A DNA stretch of 64,000 nt from Dactylorhiza incarnata (taxonomy: Eukaryota; Streptophyta; Magnoliopsida; Asparagales; Orchidaceae), in assembly GCA_033032865.1 (NCBI GenBank), contig JAWHQI010000013.1:1302001-1366000 (forward strand), in the 5' to 3' direction. Under the pieces are notes generated by a model, which saw only the letters and a program-made list of their open reading frames with translations, did no database searches and was not told the DNA's origin. Below, one piece after another: positions 31,758-43,216 of the stretch. A program made the translations under genes and the position numbers. Within the stretch, counting starts at the first letter, position 1. Each line of letters opens with the position of its first letter.

Positions 31758-32346
31758 CAAATTGAGATGGAGAACCAGTTCAATCGTCTGACTCAGGGTG
31801 ATCGTATGGTTGATGATTACCTGCACGAGTTTACTCGGTTGGGAATATACGCAGGAGCGACCTTTGATGATGAAGCCCGAAAGACCAATCAGTTCTATGA
31901 AGGTCTGCGAGAAGAGTTGCGGTTCCTTCTGTCAGGGGCAATTGCACAGGGGTTTATGACCCTGGTTAATACGGCTCGTTCCTTAGAAAAGGATATGAAG
32001 CGGTCCCAGAGCAAGAAGGAGCTAGCAGTAGTGAAGCCAGACTTCAAAGTACCGAGCTCTGCAAAGTCTGGGAGAGGCAAGTGGAACAACAAAGCGCGAC
32101 CTTCTGGGTCAGCTCAATCTGCGGCTTCGGGTATGACAACTGGGCGAGGCCCACTCACTTGTTATAACTATGGTAAGCCGGGTCATATGGCCCGAGACTG
32201 TCGTAGAGGCAAGAGAGCTGCTGCGGCCTATGCGGCAGAGAAAGGGAAGGCGGAAGAGTCAACCGCATCCCATGCTGCTCCAGCCCAGCCTAGGGTCTAC
32301 AACCTTGGCTAGCAGGAGGCCATCAAACAAAGCGATGTGGTGATAG
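31758..32346 (+). pseudogene. C2 gag, C-terminal part
   Basis: Continues the capsid frame in phase after element A: NQFNRLTQGDRMVDDYLHEF, then a basic linker and a zinc knuckle CYNYGKPGHMARDC near 32160 in which the second Cys is Tyr. A TAG at 32310-32312 interrupts the linker, which ends with QSDVVIG at a GT-AG intron-like segment. The product would coat the element RNA. Confidence 0.87.
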
Positions 32347-32423
32347 GTATGTGCTAGTATACGCCTTTTGTTACATTTTATACTTTATACCTTATGCATT
32401 GCTTATAACCTTGTGTTTATTAG
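32347..32423 (+). other. Intron-like GT-AG segment at the C2 gag/protease border
   Basis: 77 bp, starting GTATGTGCTAG and ending TTGTGTTTATTAG, rich in T. Retained, it gives an in-frame TAG after GGT ATG TGC. Removed, it joins gag frame 0 to protease frame 2 through a split Gly codon. It matches C1 in position and in the GTnnGTGCTAG start. Confidence 0.6.
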
Positions 32424-35400
32424 GCTTTGTCCTAATATTTAACTCTCCGGTGAGAGCACTGTTTGATATGGGTGCTTCACATTCCTTTCTATCGGAGGCC
32501 TTCATACAACAGCTTGGAGTGCCTTTGTCATGTAGAAAGGAACGATTAGATGTGATGCTGCCCAATGGTTGTTCGATGCGTGCGGATCGAAGCTGTGTTG
32601 TAAAGGTACGAATAGGAAGTCAGGATTTCGATTTGGAAGCACTGATACTGCCACTTTCAGAGTTCGTTGTGATCTTTGGTATGGACTGGATGTCAGTGCA
32701 GTAGGCCTACATTGATTGCAATTCTAAAGAGGTCACACTGGGGTGGAATTCCGAACGTGCGACTACGTTTGCCGGTTTGCGTGGGTCGAACAAGACGCTG
32801 ATGTCTGCTGTCCAAGTAGTCAAGGCTGTTCGGCAAGGCGCAGAATTGTCTGTTGTGCTAGTGGGGGCTGTAAAGTCTCAACCCAGTCTGAGTGACGTTC
32901 CTGTTATCTCAAAATATCCTGATTTGTTTCCGAAAGATCTTCCTGGGGCTCCACCTCAGCGAGAGATAGACTTCACTATAGTGTTAGTGCCAGGTGCCAA
33001 ACCTGTGTCACGCTCTCCTTATAGAATTGCGCCAAAGGAAATGGCAGAGTTGAAGGTTCAGTTACAGGAGTTGCTAGAGCAAGGCTATATACGCCCAAGT
33101 ACATCACCTTGGGGTGCTCCAGTTCTTTTTGTGAAGAAGAAGGACGGAAGCCTGCGTCTATGCATCGACTACCGTGAATTGAACAAGCTGACCGAGAAGA
33201 ACAATATCTGATTCCTCGAATCGATGACTTATTTGATCAGCTAGTGGGTTCGTCGGTATATTCATAGTTGGATCTCAAATCTGGCTACTACCAGTTGCGA
33301 ATTCGTGATTGTGATATCCCCAAGATGGCATTCAGTACCCGCTACGGGCACTACGAGTTTAAGGTGATGCCGTTTGGATTGATGAATGCGCCATCAATAT
33401 TTATGGATCTGATGAATAGGACCTTTCAAGAGTACCTGGATCGATTTGTCATCGTCTTCATCGATGATATCTTGGTATACTCTCAGTCTGAAGAAGAACA
33501 CACAATTCATTTGCGAGAAGTTTTGGAGACCCTGCAACGGAGTCAGCTGCATGCCAAGTTCTCCAAGTGCGAGTTTTGGCTAGCTTCAGTAGCGTTCCTT
33601 GGTCATGTTGTTAGTGGCGAGGGTATCGCAGTGGATCCGGCAAAGATCGATGCAATCCAGAAGTGGCCCGTTTTGGCAACAGTAGCGGAGGTCAGGAGTT
33701 TCCTTGGACGTGCTGGCTACTATCGGCGCTTCGTGGAGAACTTTTCGCGGATCGCTCTACCTCTCACCACCCTGACAAGGAAGGATAAGAAGTTTGTTTG
33801 GTCACCAGAGTGTGAGCGAGCTTTTGAGGAACTTAAGAGTCGTCTGACCACGGCACCGATCTTGTGTTTGCCATGTGGTACGGAAGGCTATGAAATTTAC
33901 AGTGATGCGTCAGGGAGCGGCTTAGGCTGCGTACTTCTTCAGCATGGTCAAGTGATAGCTTATGGATCTCGCCAGTTGAAAGTGCATGAGCGGAATTACC
34001 CGGTCCACGACTTGGATTTGGCGGCCGTGATCTTCGCTCTAAAATTGTGGCGACACTACTTGTATGGTGTGAAGGTTGACATCTTTACAGACCATAAGAG
34101 CCTCAAGTATCTGCTAAATCAGAAGGAGCTCAACATGCGACATCGAAGGTGGATGGAGTTCCTGGGGGACTACACTTTCGAGATACACTATACTCCCGGG
34201 AAGGGAAATGTCGTCGCAGATGCTTTGAGCGGAGGTCTTCTGCGCAGGCCAAATGGATTCAGATGTATGATCCACGTCTGATCAATGACTTGGAAGCCTT
34301 GGAGATCTCCTGTGTGGAGAGGAGTTCTAGTGCAAGTGCGTGCTTGAACTGGACGAAGGTGCAATACGACCTCGCGGACAGAATACGACAGGCCCTGGAG
34401 CTTGATTCGAGCATGCAGCGCTATTTGGCGGAGTCTAAAGTTGGAATTGCTGCAGAGTTTGTGTAAGATGATGGTCTGATGTGGAAATACGGTCGGTTGT
34501 GCGTCCCAAATGTGGGTAAGCTGCGAGAAAAATTGATGTACGAAGCGCATTTTACAGAGTACTCAATTCACCCAGGGAGCACAAAGATGTACCAAGACAT
34601 GAAAAAGCTGTTTTGGTGGCCAGGTCTGAAGAAAGACATCGCCTTGTATGTGGAAAAATGCAAAACTTGCGCACTTGTGAAGGCAGAATGTCAGAAACCT
34701 GGAGGTTTCCTGAAGTCATTTCCTGTACCGGAATAGAAATTTGATGACATTTCTATGGATTTCGTGCACGGTTTGCCGAGATCGCAGAGTGGAAATGACG
34801 CTATTTGGGTGATCATGGATCGCTTGACGAAGGTAGCCCACTTTATTCCAAACCGGCGGGACGATTCAGTGCAAAAGTTAGCAAAACTTTATGTTGATAA
34901 CATTGTACGATTGCACGGTGTGCCCCGTAGCATCGTTAGTGACCGAGATGGGCGCTTTACTTCGAAAGATTGGAGTCTAATCCACCAGTTGTTGGGTACA
35001 AAGTTGAATTTTAGTACTGCCTTCCACCCTCAAACGGATGGATAGACTGAACGTACGAATAGAACTCTGGAGGATATGCTCCGTATGTGCGTCCTAGATT
35101 TCGGTAAGAAGTGGGAAGATCATCTTTTTATGATCGAGTTCGCTTATAATAATAGTTATCAGGCAAGTATAAAGATGGAACCCTTCGAGGCCCTCTATGG
35201 TAGAGCTTTCCGCACTCCCTTAGCCTGGGAGGAGACAGGGGAGATGAAGTTTTTTAAGCGAAAGGTAGTCGAAGATGCAAATTCGGCTATTCAAACAATT
35301 CGGGAGAGATTGTTGATTGCGCAAGATAGGCAGGCAAAGTACTACAATGCCAAGCACAGAAACGTCGAGTTCGCCGTGGCCGACTGGGTTTACCTAAAGA

Positions 35401-35795
35401 TCAAACCTTTCAAGGGTGTGTCCCGGATTCGGCGCTTGAAAAAGCTGAGTCCGATGTTAATTGGACCGTTTAAGATTCTAGAGCGTATTGGTGAAGCTGC
35501 CTATCGGCTCGCTTTTTTGACAGAGTTGAGTGGACTGCATGATGTGTTTCACATCTCTGTGCTGCGAAAAGCTGTGCCAGAGCCTAGCCAGGTGCTGGTA
35601 AAGAATCAGGTGTCGGTCGATGATGAGTTGAAGACGTTGGTCACGCCTATTTGCATCGAAGACACTGATGTCAGTCAGTTGCGGAATAAAATGATCCGTA
35701 TGGTCAAAGTCCGCGGGAACAACTACGGTCGTGAGGAGCTTTCATGGGAGCGTGAGCAAACCATGCGGGATGAGTTCCCCGAATTGTTCCGTTGA
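32424..35795 (+). pseudogene. C2 protease-RT-RNase H-integrase-chromodomain, broken
   Basis: Protease LFDMGASHSF near 32461. RT with IDYRELNK near 33165, [10 protein letters not shown] and the catalytic FIDDILVYS near 33460. RNase H with [12 protein letters not shown] near 33895. Integrase zinc region with HPGSTKMYQDMKK near 34570, MDFVHGLPRS near 34755, SDRDGRF near 34940 and TERTNR near 35048. The C-terminal part has VFHISVLRKAVP and a chromodomain-like WEREQTMRDEFPELF. Lesions include TAG at 32702, a one-base deletion near 33203, TAG at 33265, a frame change near 34220, TAG at 34734 and TAG at 35043. Integrase after RT and the C-terminal chromodomain identify a chromovirus. Confidence 0.93.
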
Positions 35796-35861
35796 GGTAC
35801 AAGCTATGTTTTGTATCTTTTTGTTTCTTTGCACTGTTAAAGTTTCGGGACGAAATTTCTT

Positions 35862-35876
35862 AAAGGAGGGGTGATT
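35862..35876 (+). promoter_or_regulatory. C2 polypurine tract
   Basis: AAAGGAGGGGTGATT just before TGTAACACCTC, downstream of TTTCGGGACGAAATTTCTT, the typical phrase before chromovirus 3' LTRs. Confidence 0.88.
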
Positions 35877-37940
35877 TGTAACACCTCAATTTCCAGTGCA
35901 CTGAAATCAGCAATTTGATAGTCTTGACGCTAACGCCAGCGTTAATGCTCATGCCCGGCATTAGCCCAAGATGTTTGTTGAATGCCGCTCTACGAACTTC
36001 AGGTCATTCGTCGACCGCAGACTGCAGAGTGTTCGTCGGACGCCGTTCAACGAACTTCAGGTCATTCGTCGAACGCAGGCTGCAGAGTGTTCGTCGAACT
36101 CCGTTCGACGAACTAAAGGCCATTCGTCGAACGCCATTCGTCGAACGCCATCAGACTTTAAGCGGCTGTGGATAAGCTCAGCCACCGCCTTAGAGCTAAC
36201 GCCAGGCACTAGCGATAGCGTCGGCGGTAGTGTTTTTCCGAGAAGTGTGTCCATTCTCGAGGAGTGTGGCATTTCGCGAGAAGTTTGTCAAATAAAGATA
36301 GCGCAGGCGGTAGCGCTAGCGCTAGCGGTAGAATTTCTCGCAAAATCCTTAAGCGGTAGAGCGGTACCGATGGTGAGCTAGCGCCATGCGCTAGTGGCTA
36401 GCACCGGCGGTAGCGGAAAACTATATAAGCACTCAACTTCGACTTTCCTTCTCACTTTCTATGAATCTTCTGCCTTTCTGAGATTAGTGAGTTGAGAGCA
36501 GTGAAGGAGTTCCGTTGAAGGTTGTTGTGCCAAGGGCAAATCCGCGAAGGAGATCTTGGGCGCTTGTGCCATCGTCGATCTGGTGAAGAGGAATTTGTTT
36601 CAAGGGATTCCACCCGATTCCCACTCAATTTTATGGCACCGAAACGAGCGCCAAGGGTAACGATTCTCCTCCCTAGTCTTTGGACATGTTCATCCTTTGA
36701 TTTGCATAGTAGTAGGTAGATTTCCACTAACAAGTGGATAGATTTCTGCCGACGGGTCGATGTTATCCCCGTAGAAATTGCATATAGATCCTGGAATCGA
36801 AGTACGGGCATAGGCATGCTGTGTGAAGCCCATCTGGATAGTTTGGTCTGGATTGGTGATGTTGATATGCTATTGCACTCCGGAGAGGACTCCGTGATTA
36901 TGCTGTGTTTTTCGGATGTTGTGTGCTGTTTTGTACTGCAAAAGAGATCTGGGGGTATTTCCCACAAAATACCCGAAAAAGAGTAGCAGAACTGGGTTCT
37001 GTTTCTAGCACCTGGCGTTAGTGTTAACGTCGGTGGTAGCTCCAGGTGAGCAGATTGTGTGACCCAATGTTGGGTACAGTTAGACGGGCACAAGGGGAAG
37101 CCAAACCCGTGTCAGGCATAGTTGAATACTAACATTTATGAGCGCTGGCACAAGCTGAACCGAACCTGTTCCATAGCCGGTCAGTGATGAGGTCGCTCCT
37201 CCGGGTTCACTGAGGGAATTGTGGATTAGAAACTGTAAGGTAGTGCTAGCCTTGACGGTCGCAGCTCATAGTGTACATCCAAGTTGAAAAAGTACTTGTC
37301 GATGTCGTGCCGAGGGTGCACAAAGCGTGTAAGCCTAAATCCGAGTTGAAAAAGTACTTGTCGATTAATGCATCATTCTCAATGTAACTGAATGCTTCTA
37401 TGCGGTGCTTAGATGCACCTGTGATATATATACTGCTATTGCTTGCCTGCAGGGAAGGAGCACCATCGCCCCCAGCATGGGGTGGGGTCGTTATAAATCT
37501 GGGTCAGCTAAAGTTGACCGGTTACTTGTTTTCCCACCGCTTGGTGGATTTGTTTATACAGGTCCTGGCGAGACTAGCGGGAAATAGTGGGCTGAAGCCC
37601 CTGCTGCTGTGCTGTACTGGCCCTCGAAGGCCAAAGCTTTTGTTTACTGTTTTCATGTGTGGCCGGCCTACGCGCCGATGTTTGGAAGCCACCTTTATTA
37701 TGTAAACAAACCTTGTAAAGATCTTGTTATGTCTTTCATTCCTAGTAGCTCTTGTGGACAATGTTTGCACTGGTTTTAATTGAAATAAAATGCTTTCGTT
37801 GTACGACTCTGTGTGCTAAGATGGTTATGTTATTAACTGTTTAATGCTAATTAAGTAACACGCTCTTCTGTTCGTTTAATATAGCGTAGGGTCCCGGCCG
37901 GACCTACTGCTATATTCTATGTAACAGGGAGGGTGTTACA
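35877..37940 (+). repeat. C2 3' LTR (2064 bp)
   Basis: Same length as the 5' LTR and carries the same modules (about 35930-35970, 36195-36230, 36297-36330, 36377-36415, 37003-37047) and TATA box (36422-36428). Many differences from the 5' copy are C/T or G/A at CpG sites. Confidence 0.95.
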
Positions 37941-37945
37941 AATAG

Positions 37946-40764
37946 TGAGCTGTGACATAGGAGACTTAGTCACCTAAACTTTAAGACTATTTCCAAACTC
38001 TCCAAACTTAACCTAGTCAGGGGATTAACAACTGGTAAATTCAATAAGGACCACCCCTGTAGAGCCTGCCAGCTAGGAAAGTAGATCAAGGCATCATTCA
38101 AACCAATTGGTAAGAATGATTCTCCTAGAATCCTTTTTATGTTGCACTTGGATCTATCTAGTCTTGTCTCCACTCAAAGCTTAGCATGTAAGTCTAACAC
38201 ACTAGCCATTTTGGATGACTTCTCTAGATTCAGCTGGGTGTTCTTCCTGAAAGCAAAGTCAGACACCTTCAAGATTCTCTCAAGATTCATTAGACAGATT
38301 CAATCTGAATTCAACACCCAGGTTGCTGTGATCAGAAGTGATCATGGAACTGAGTTTGAAAATTAGTTGATGTGTAGATTCTGTGAGGATGAAGGGATCA
38401 GACAATGCTTCTCAGCTCCTAGAACTCCCCAACAAAATGGGGTAGCTGAAAGGAAAAATAGGACTCTAATTGAATCTGGTAGAACATTATTTGCTGAATC
38501 CAATTTGCCAAAGTCCTTTTGGGCTGAGGCTGTGAATACAGCCAACTATGTTCGCAACAGAAGTCTCATCCACAAGACAAAACTAAAGACTCCCTATGAG
38601 TTATTGAAAGGAAAGAAACCCATAGTCACTTACTTTAGAATCTTTGGGTGTGCTTGCTTTATCCTCAACAATGGGAAGAGCCATCTTGCCAAATTTGACA
38701 AGAAGGCTGATGATGGGATGTTTCTGGGATATTCATCATCAAGCAAGGCCTATAGATGTTATAATAAAAGCTCTCTCAAAATTGATGAGTATGTGCATGT
38801 AGTCTTTGATGAAACTAACTTGTTTAACCAGGTGAAGGAAACTTCCACCAGTCCTATTCTATAGGAAGAAGACTAACTGGAAGAACAAATTGAAAGGATA
38901 GGCTTTTTAGACCATCCTCCTGCATGTCAAGAAAAAAGTCAACAGGAGTCTGGCACTGACTCAGGTGAAGATTATGCAGCAGAAGAAGAGAAAACTGCAG
39001 CACCTGAGCTACCAGTCACAAACATCATTCAAGTGAATGAGGATGAAGCTCCTACTTTCTCTGAGCAGGTGGTAGCTCCGGAAGAAGATAGTCACCTAGA
39101 TCATCCAATAAGATCTAGGATGACTCAGAAAGATCATCCTCTAACCCAAGTAATAGGAAACCTGACAGCAGGAGTCAAGACAAGGAACCAACTCACAAGT
39201 GAGACTATGTTGCAGTGTTTTCTATCACAATATGAACCCAAGAATTGTGAAGAAGTAGATAGTGACCCTCAATGGATATCTGCTATGCAAGAGGAAATGA
39301 CACAGTTTGAGAGGAACAAGGTATGGACTCTGGTAGAAAGATCAAAGAACTACCTAGTAATTGGCACCAAGTGGGTGTTCATGAATAAAATAGACTCAAC
39401 AGGGGTCATTATCAGAAACAAGGCTAGGCTTGTGGCACAAGGGTATAGACAAGAGGAAGGCATTGGCTTCAATCAGACATTTGCCCATGTAGCAAGGCTG
39501 GAGGCAATCAGAATGTTCCTGGCATATACTGCCCACGTGAAGATAAAAGTCTACCAGATGGATGTTAAGAGTGCCTTCCTCAATGGAAAACTACAAGAAG
39601 AGGTGTATGTGGAACAACCACCAGGTTTTGTCGATCTAACCTTTCCCTCTTTTGTATTTAGACTAGATAAAACACTATATGGTCTCAAGCAAGCTCCAAG
39701 AGCTTGGTATGAGACCTTATCCACTTTTCTTCTGGAACACAAATTTGAAAGGGGGAAAGTGGATAAAACCCTTTTCACAAGAGCACACAAGAATCAACTA
39801 CTTCTTGTACAATTATATGTGGATGATATTATATTTAGGTCCACAGATCAATCTTTATGCAGAAGGTTTTACTTACCTAATGCAGTCAAGATTTGAAATG
39901 AGTAGCATGGGGGAGTTATCCTATTTCCTTGGACTTCAGGTTAAACAAAGTCCAGATGGCATTAACATATCTCAATCCAAATATACCAGAGAACTCATTA
40001 AGAGGTTTGGGATGGAGAATGGCTCTGTTATGAAAACCCCCATGGCTACTAATGTTGTCTTAGATAGAGATGAACAAGGCAAGTCTTTTGATCAAAGGAC
40101 TTACAGAGCATCCATTGGCTCACTTCTCTATCTAACAGCCAGCAGACCTGATATAATGTTTGCTACCTGTATCTGTGCAAGATTTCAGGTTGACCGAAAG
40201 GAATCCTACATGAGTTCTGTCAAAAGAATTCTTAGATATCTAAAGGGTACTCCTGAGATTGGCTTATGGTATCCAGCTGAATCTGGATTTGAATTGACTG
40301 GATATTCAGATGCATACTATGCTGGATGCAGGCTGGATAGAAAAAGCGCCTTAGGGACATGCCATTTTCTAGGTGCTAGACTGATCTCATGGTTTAGCAA
40401 GAAGCTAACCACAATATCCACTTCTACAGCTGAAGCTGAGTACATAGCTACAGGAAGTTGCTGCTCACAAATTTTGTGGATGCGAAATCAATTGTTGGAC
40501 TATAACTTTACACTTGCCAATTCCACAATCTATTGTGACAGCTCCAGTGTTATATCAATTGCTTCCAATCCTTTTCTCCACAACAGAACTAAGCACATAG
40601 AGATAAGACACCACTTTCTCAGAGACAATGTAGAGAAGGGTAAGATCAACCTTCAATACATATCTACTAACACTCAAAGGGCTGACATCTTCACTAAGCC
40701 TCTTGATGAAAGGAAGCACAAGTTCTTCACCAATGCCTTGGGGATGCTTGATGGAGCTTTGTAG
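37946..40764 (+). pseudogene. S2 pol, remainder (integrase, RT, RNase H), broken
   Basis: Begins in the pre-integrase HHCC domain (HRRLSHLN near 37950, with TGG to TGA before it). Integrase core with DDFSRFSWVFF near 38215, the SDHGTEF block near 38340 and the NGVAERKN block near 38445. RT with [13 protein letters not shown] near 39550 and the catalytic YVDD near 39815. A frameshift near 39870 leads to MGELSYFLGLQV. RNase H with STAEAEYIA near 40430 and ADIFTKPLDE near 40685. Stops at about 38083, 38365 and 38862. Less damaged than S1 in RT and RNase H. Confidence 0.9.
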
Positions 40765-41246
40765 GTCCCCTTTATTATGTGTAAAGATCTATTTTCTGTA
40801 GAAAATTATTGCTGGGAAAAACAACAAAAATCTTAAATAAAATCATAAATGTTTAATCAGAGCTGCGTCGAATTCAAATCGACGTGCCGTCGACTTCTAT
40901 TCGACGTCAGCTTCGAGAGCTCTATGGGGAGGATCCTTAGAATACCACTAGACATAACGTCAAATACTTATCGACGTTTACGTCGACATCATTATTAATG
41001 ACTATATCTCGAAGCCACGTCGACATCGACTCGACGCTCCGTCGACTTGGTAGATCGCGGGCTTTGACATATTTTGGCACGTTGAATTCCGCTACTCTCT
41101 CGATGTTGCTTCGAATAAAACCCTAAGTTGTGATGATTCTTCTACTCAAAGCAACTTTTGCATTTAATTAGATTGTGCTATTCGAGTTCTCCCCTTCCAA
41201 CTCTCTTCCTTCTTCCCTATCTTCGTCTATTTCCCTTTTTTTCAGT
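40765..41246 (+). other. S2 post-pol region, no gene
   Basis: Non-coding and aligned by eye with S1 5620-6048. Contains a TCGACG array (40862-41060) and a pyrimidine-rich acceptor-like tract ending GTGCAG at 41246. Similarity to S1 stops there, which is the last recognisable base of S2. Confidence 0.75.
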
Positions 41247-41282
41247 GCAGGTTATTCCAATCAGTTTAACAACCCGGAATAA

Positions 41283-43208
41283 TGATGTCTCATGATCTCG
41301 CTTTTCAGGAGGGTTAGGGTGTTTGCCGATCACCTCTTTTTTCTAGGTCAGATTTCAACTACTAGAAAAATCAAATGATGTATTTTCTTATGACCATGGA
41401 TGTGGAAGTATGGAACATGGTAGAAGTTCGGTTCTCTCCTCCTACAATTGTAATGGGAGATGCGATGTTACTAAAATCTAAGGATAAATGGGATGATAAC
41501 GAGAAACTAAGATGCAAAAATAATGCTAAGGCGATGAACGCTTTTTATTGCGCTTTAAATAGAACTTAGTTTAATAGAATTTCTGCATGTGTAACTGCTT
41601 ATGATATTTGGAATCAATTGGAATTTACTCATGAAGTACATCGCAGGTAAAAGATGCAAAGCTATTCCAACTAGCTAGAGTCTGAATATGAAAAATTCAG
41701 GATGGATACCGAAGAGGACATCAACTCGATGTACACTCGCTTCACCAAGATCGTCAATGCTTCAAAAGCACTTGGAAAGATCTGCTCAGACGGGGACTTG
41801 GTCAGGAAAATTGTTCGCAATCTACCTCCAAGATTCAATCCAAAGGTGACAACCATCTCAGAGTCACACAACCTAAGAACACTCCAGATCGAGAACCTTA
41901 TAGGGAATCTCAAAACCCATGAGGTAGAACTCCAGATTCAACACGATGAATACAACAAAGAGCCAAAGAAGATGGCGCTGACACTAAAATCAAAGAAGGA
42001 GAGCATCGAAGATGATGATGAAGATGAAGAAAGTCTCCTGGTGAAAAACTTCAGGAAGTTCATTTGGAATCTGGAGAGAAGGAACACCTTCCAGAAATAC
42101 TTCCAAAAGGATGCTCGACGAAAAGGATCTTCCTCTTCATCAAAGAAAGAAAAAGGAAGTGAAGACGAAGAAGAAAGACCACCACCAGAGTGCTACCACT
42201 GCAGAAAGTCCGGGCACATTCGGAGCCAGTGACCAAAGTATCAAAAGGAGCAAAAAGAACAATACAAAGCGAAGGAGAAAAATAAAGTATTGAAAGCCGC
42301 AACTTGGGATGACTCTTCATCTGAAGAATCAAGCGGATCTGAGTCAAGCAGCGAGGAGGAAGCAAACTTATGCTTAATGGCAAAAAACAACGATGATGAC
42401 ACCAGTGTTCTTAGCGACACTGAGGTAACTCCTCCCACCTTCGAAGAACTCTATGATGAATTTGTTCAACTTGCAAATCCTATGATAAAAGTGTAAAAGA
42501 TAATATTAATTTAAATCGTGAAAATGAATCTATCATCAAAGAAAATCATAAGCTTACTAAAAAATTAATTTCCCTTGAAAAGAGAAAGGCTTCATGTCAA
42601 GAGTGTGAGCACTCCTTATGTAAGACAAAAGAACTTGAAGTTTCTCTTTCTAAGGCCCTCTCACAAATCAAAACTATTGCAAAAGAAAAGGGGGACTTAT
42701 AGAGAAAACTAAAAACCTCTCTTACAAATTGAAAATAACAAAAAGGGGTTTGAAAATAAATGTGTTATGATTGTACAAGAAAATACATCTCTTAAAAAAC
42801 AAAATCATAACCTCAATATGGTCATAAACAAATTCGGGATAGGTCAAAAATCCCTGGATATGATTTTGGGAATCCAATGTTATGGTTCTGGAAAGTTTGG
42901 GCTCGGATATCAAAGTGAGCCCTACCGCCTGGCGCTAGCCAATAACGCCGGCGGTAGCTCAACAGTTAAAAAATCTCCTATTTTTTCTAATGTTCAAACA
43001 TCATCCAGCAAGAGCAATGTAGAAATTCAGAAAAGTGTCTCAACCCCCATTATTTCATGTGCTAATTGTCTTAAGTTTGGACACACGTCTAGCCCTTGCA
43101 GGAATATAAGACAACGATCTTTAAAACAAATCTGGGTACCTAAGAAATCCACTTACTCTATGGGTGGTACCTCTTGGTTATCCGGATCTTTACTCTCAAC
43201 TTCTTTCT
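41283..43208 (+). pseudogene. S3 gag, broken
   Basis: ATG ATG at 41280-41286 opens a frame (SHDLAFQEG) that runs through stops at 41313, 41367, 41567 and 41648. It contains the UBN2-type capsid with NAKAMNAFYCAL (about 41520) and ALGKICSDGDLVRKIVRNLP (about 41770). A zinc knuckle CYHCRKSGHIRSQC (about 42191-42232) is followed by an acidic serine run, ANLCLMAKN, then a coiled-coil-like segment (42500-42830) and a second knuckle-like CANCLKFGHTSSPC near 43055. A CTAGCGCC module is translated within the region before the second knuckle. Confidence 0.87.
42921..42960. repeat. CTAGCGCC/GGCGGTAG module inside S3 gag coding sequence
   Basis: 40 bp reading CTACCGCCTGGCGCTAGC, a short spacer with TAACGCC, then GGCGGTAGCTC. 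By eye about 80% identical over 38-39 bp to 26546-26583 in the LTR of the unrelated chromovirus C2. It is in frame and encodes PYRLALANNAGGSS. Confidence 0.85.
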
Positions 43209-43216
43209 AGATTTGT

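Larger units (their letters stand above)
25418..37940 (+). mobile_element. Chromovirus C2 (Tekay/Del-like), two LTRs, nested in S2 pol
   Basis: Two LTRs of exactly 2064 bp (25418-27481 and 35877-37940), both TGTAACACCTC...GTGTTACA, flanked by perfect 5-bp duplications AATAG (25413-25417 and 37941-37945). Met-type primer site, gag, protease, RT, RNase H, integrase and a chromodomain-like C-terminus. In a 240-bp sample (26041-26280 against 36500-36739) I count about 10 differences, roughly 4%. Gag is interrupted by element A. Confidence 0.95.
20856..41246 (+). mobile_element. Sirevirus-type copia element S2, split by C2, 3' end missing
   Basis: Same family as S1 (shared LTR, gag, pol and post-pol sequence) but on the plus strand. 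5' LTR 20856-22553, gag 22653-24995, and pol interrupted at 25417/37941 by C2. Pol ends at 40764, and post-pol sequence similar to S1 continues to about 41246. The accessory ORF, polypurine tract and 3' LTR are absent; the sequence passes directly into the gag of S3. The flank GTAGT (20851-20855) has no partner in the window. Confidence 0.88.

Noticed and set aside
32424..35795. Endogenous plant pararetrovirus (RT with FIDD motif)
   Set aside because: Integrase, LTR pair, polypurine tract and 5-bp duplication identify a chromovirus retrotransposon.
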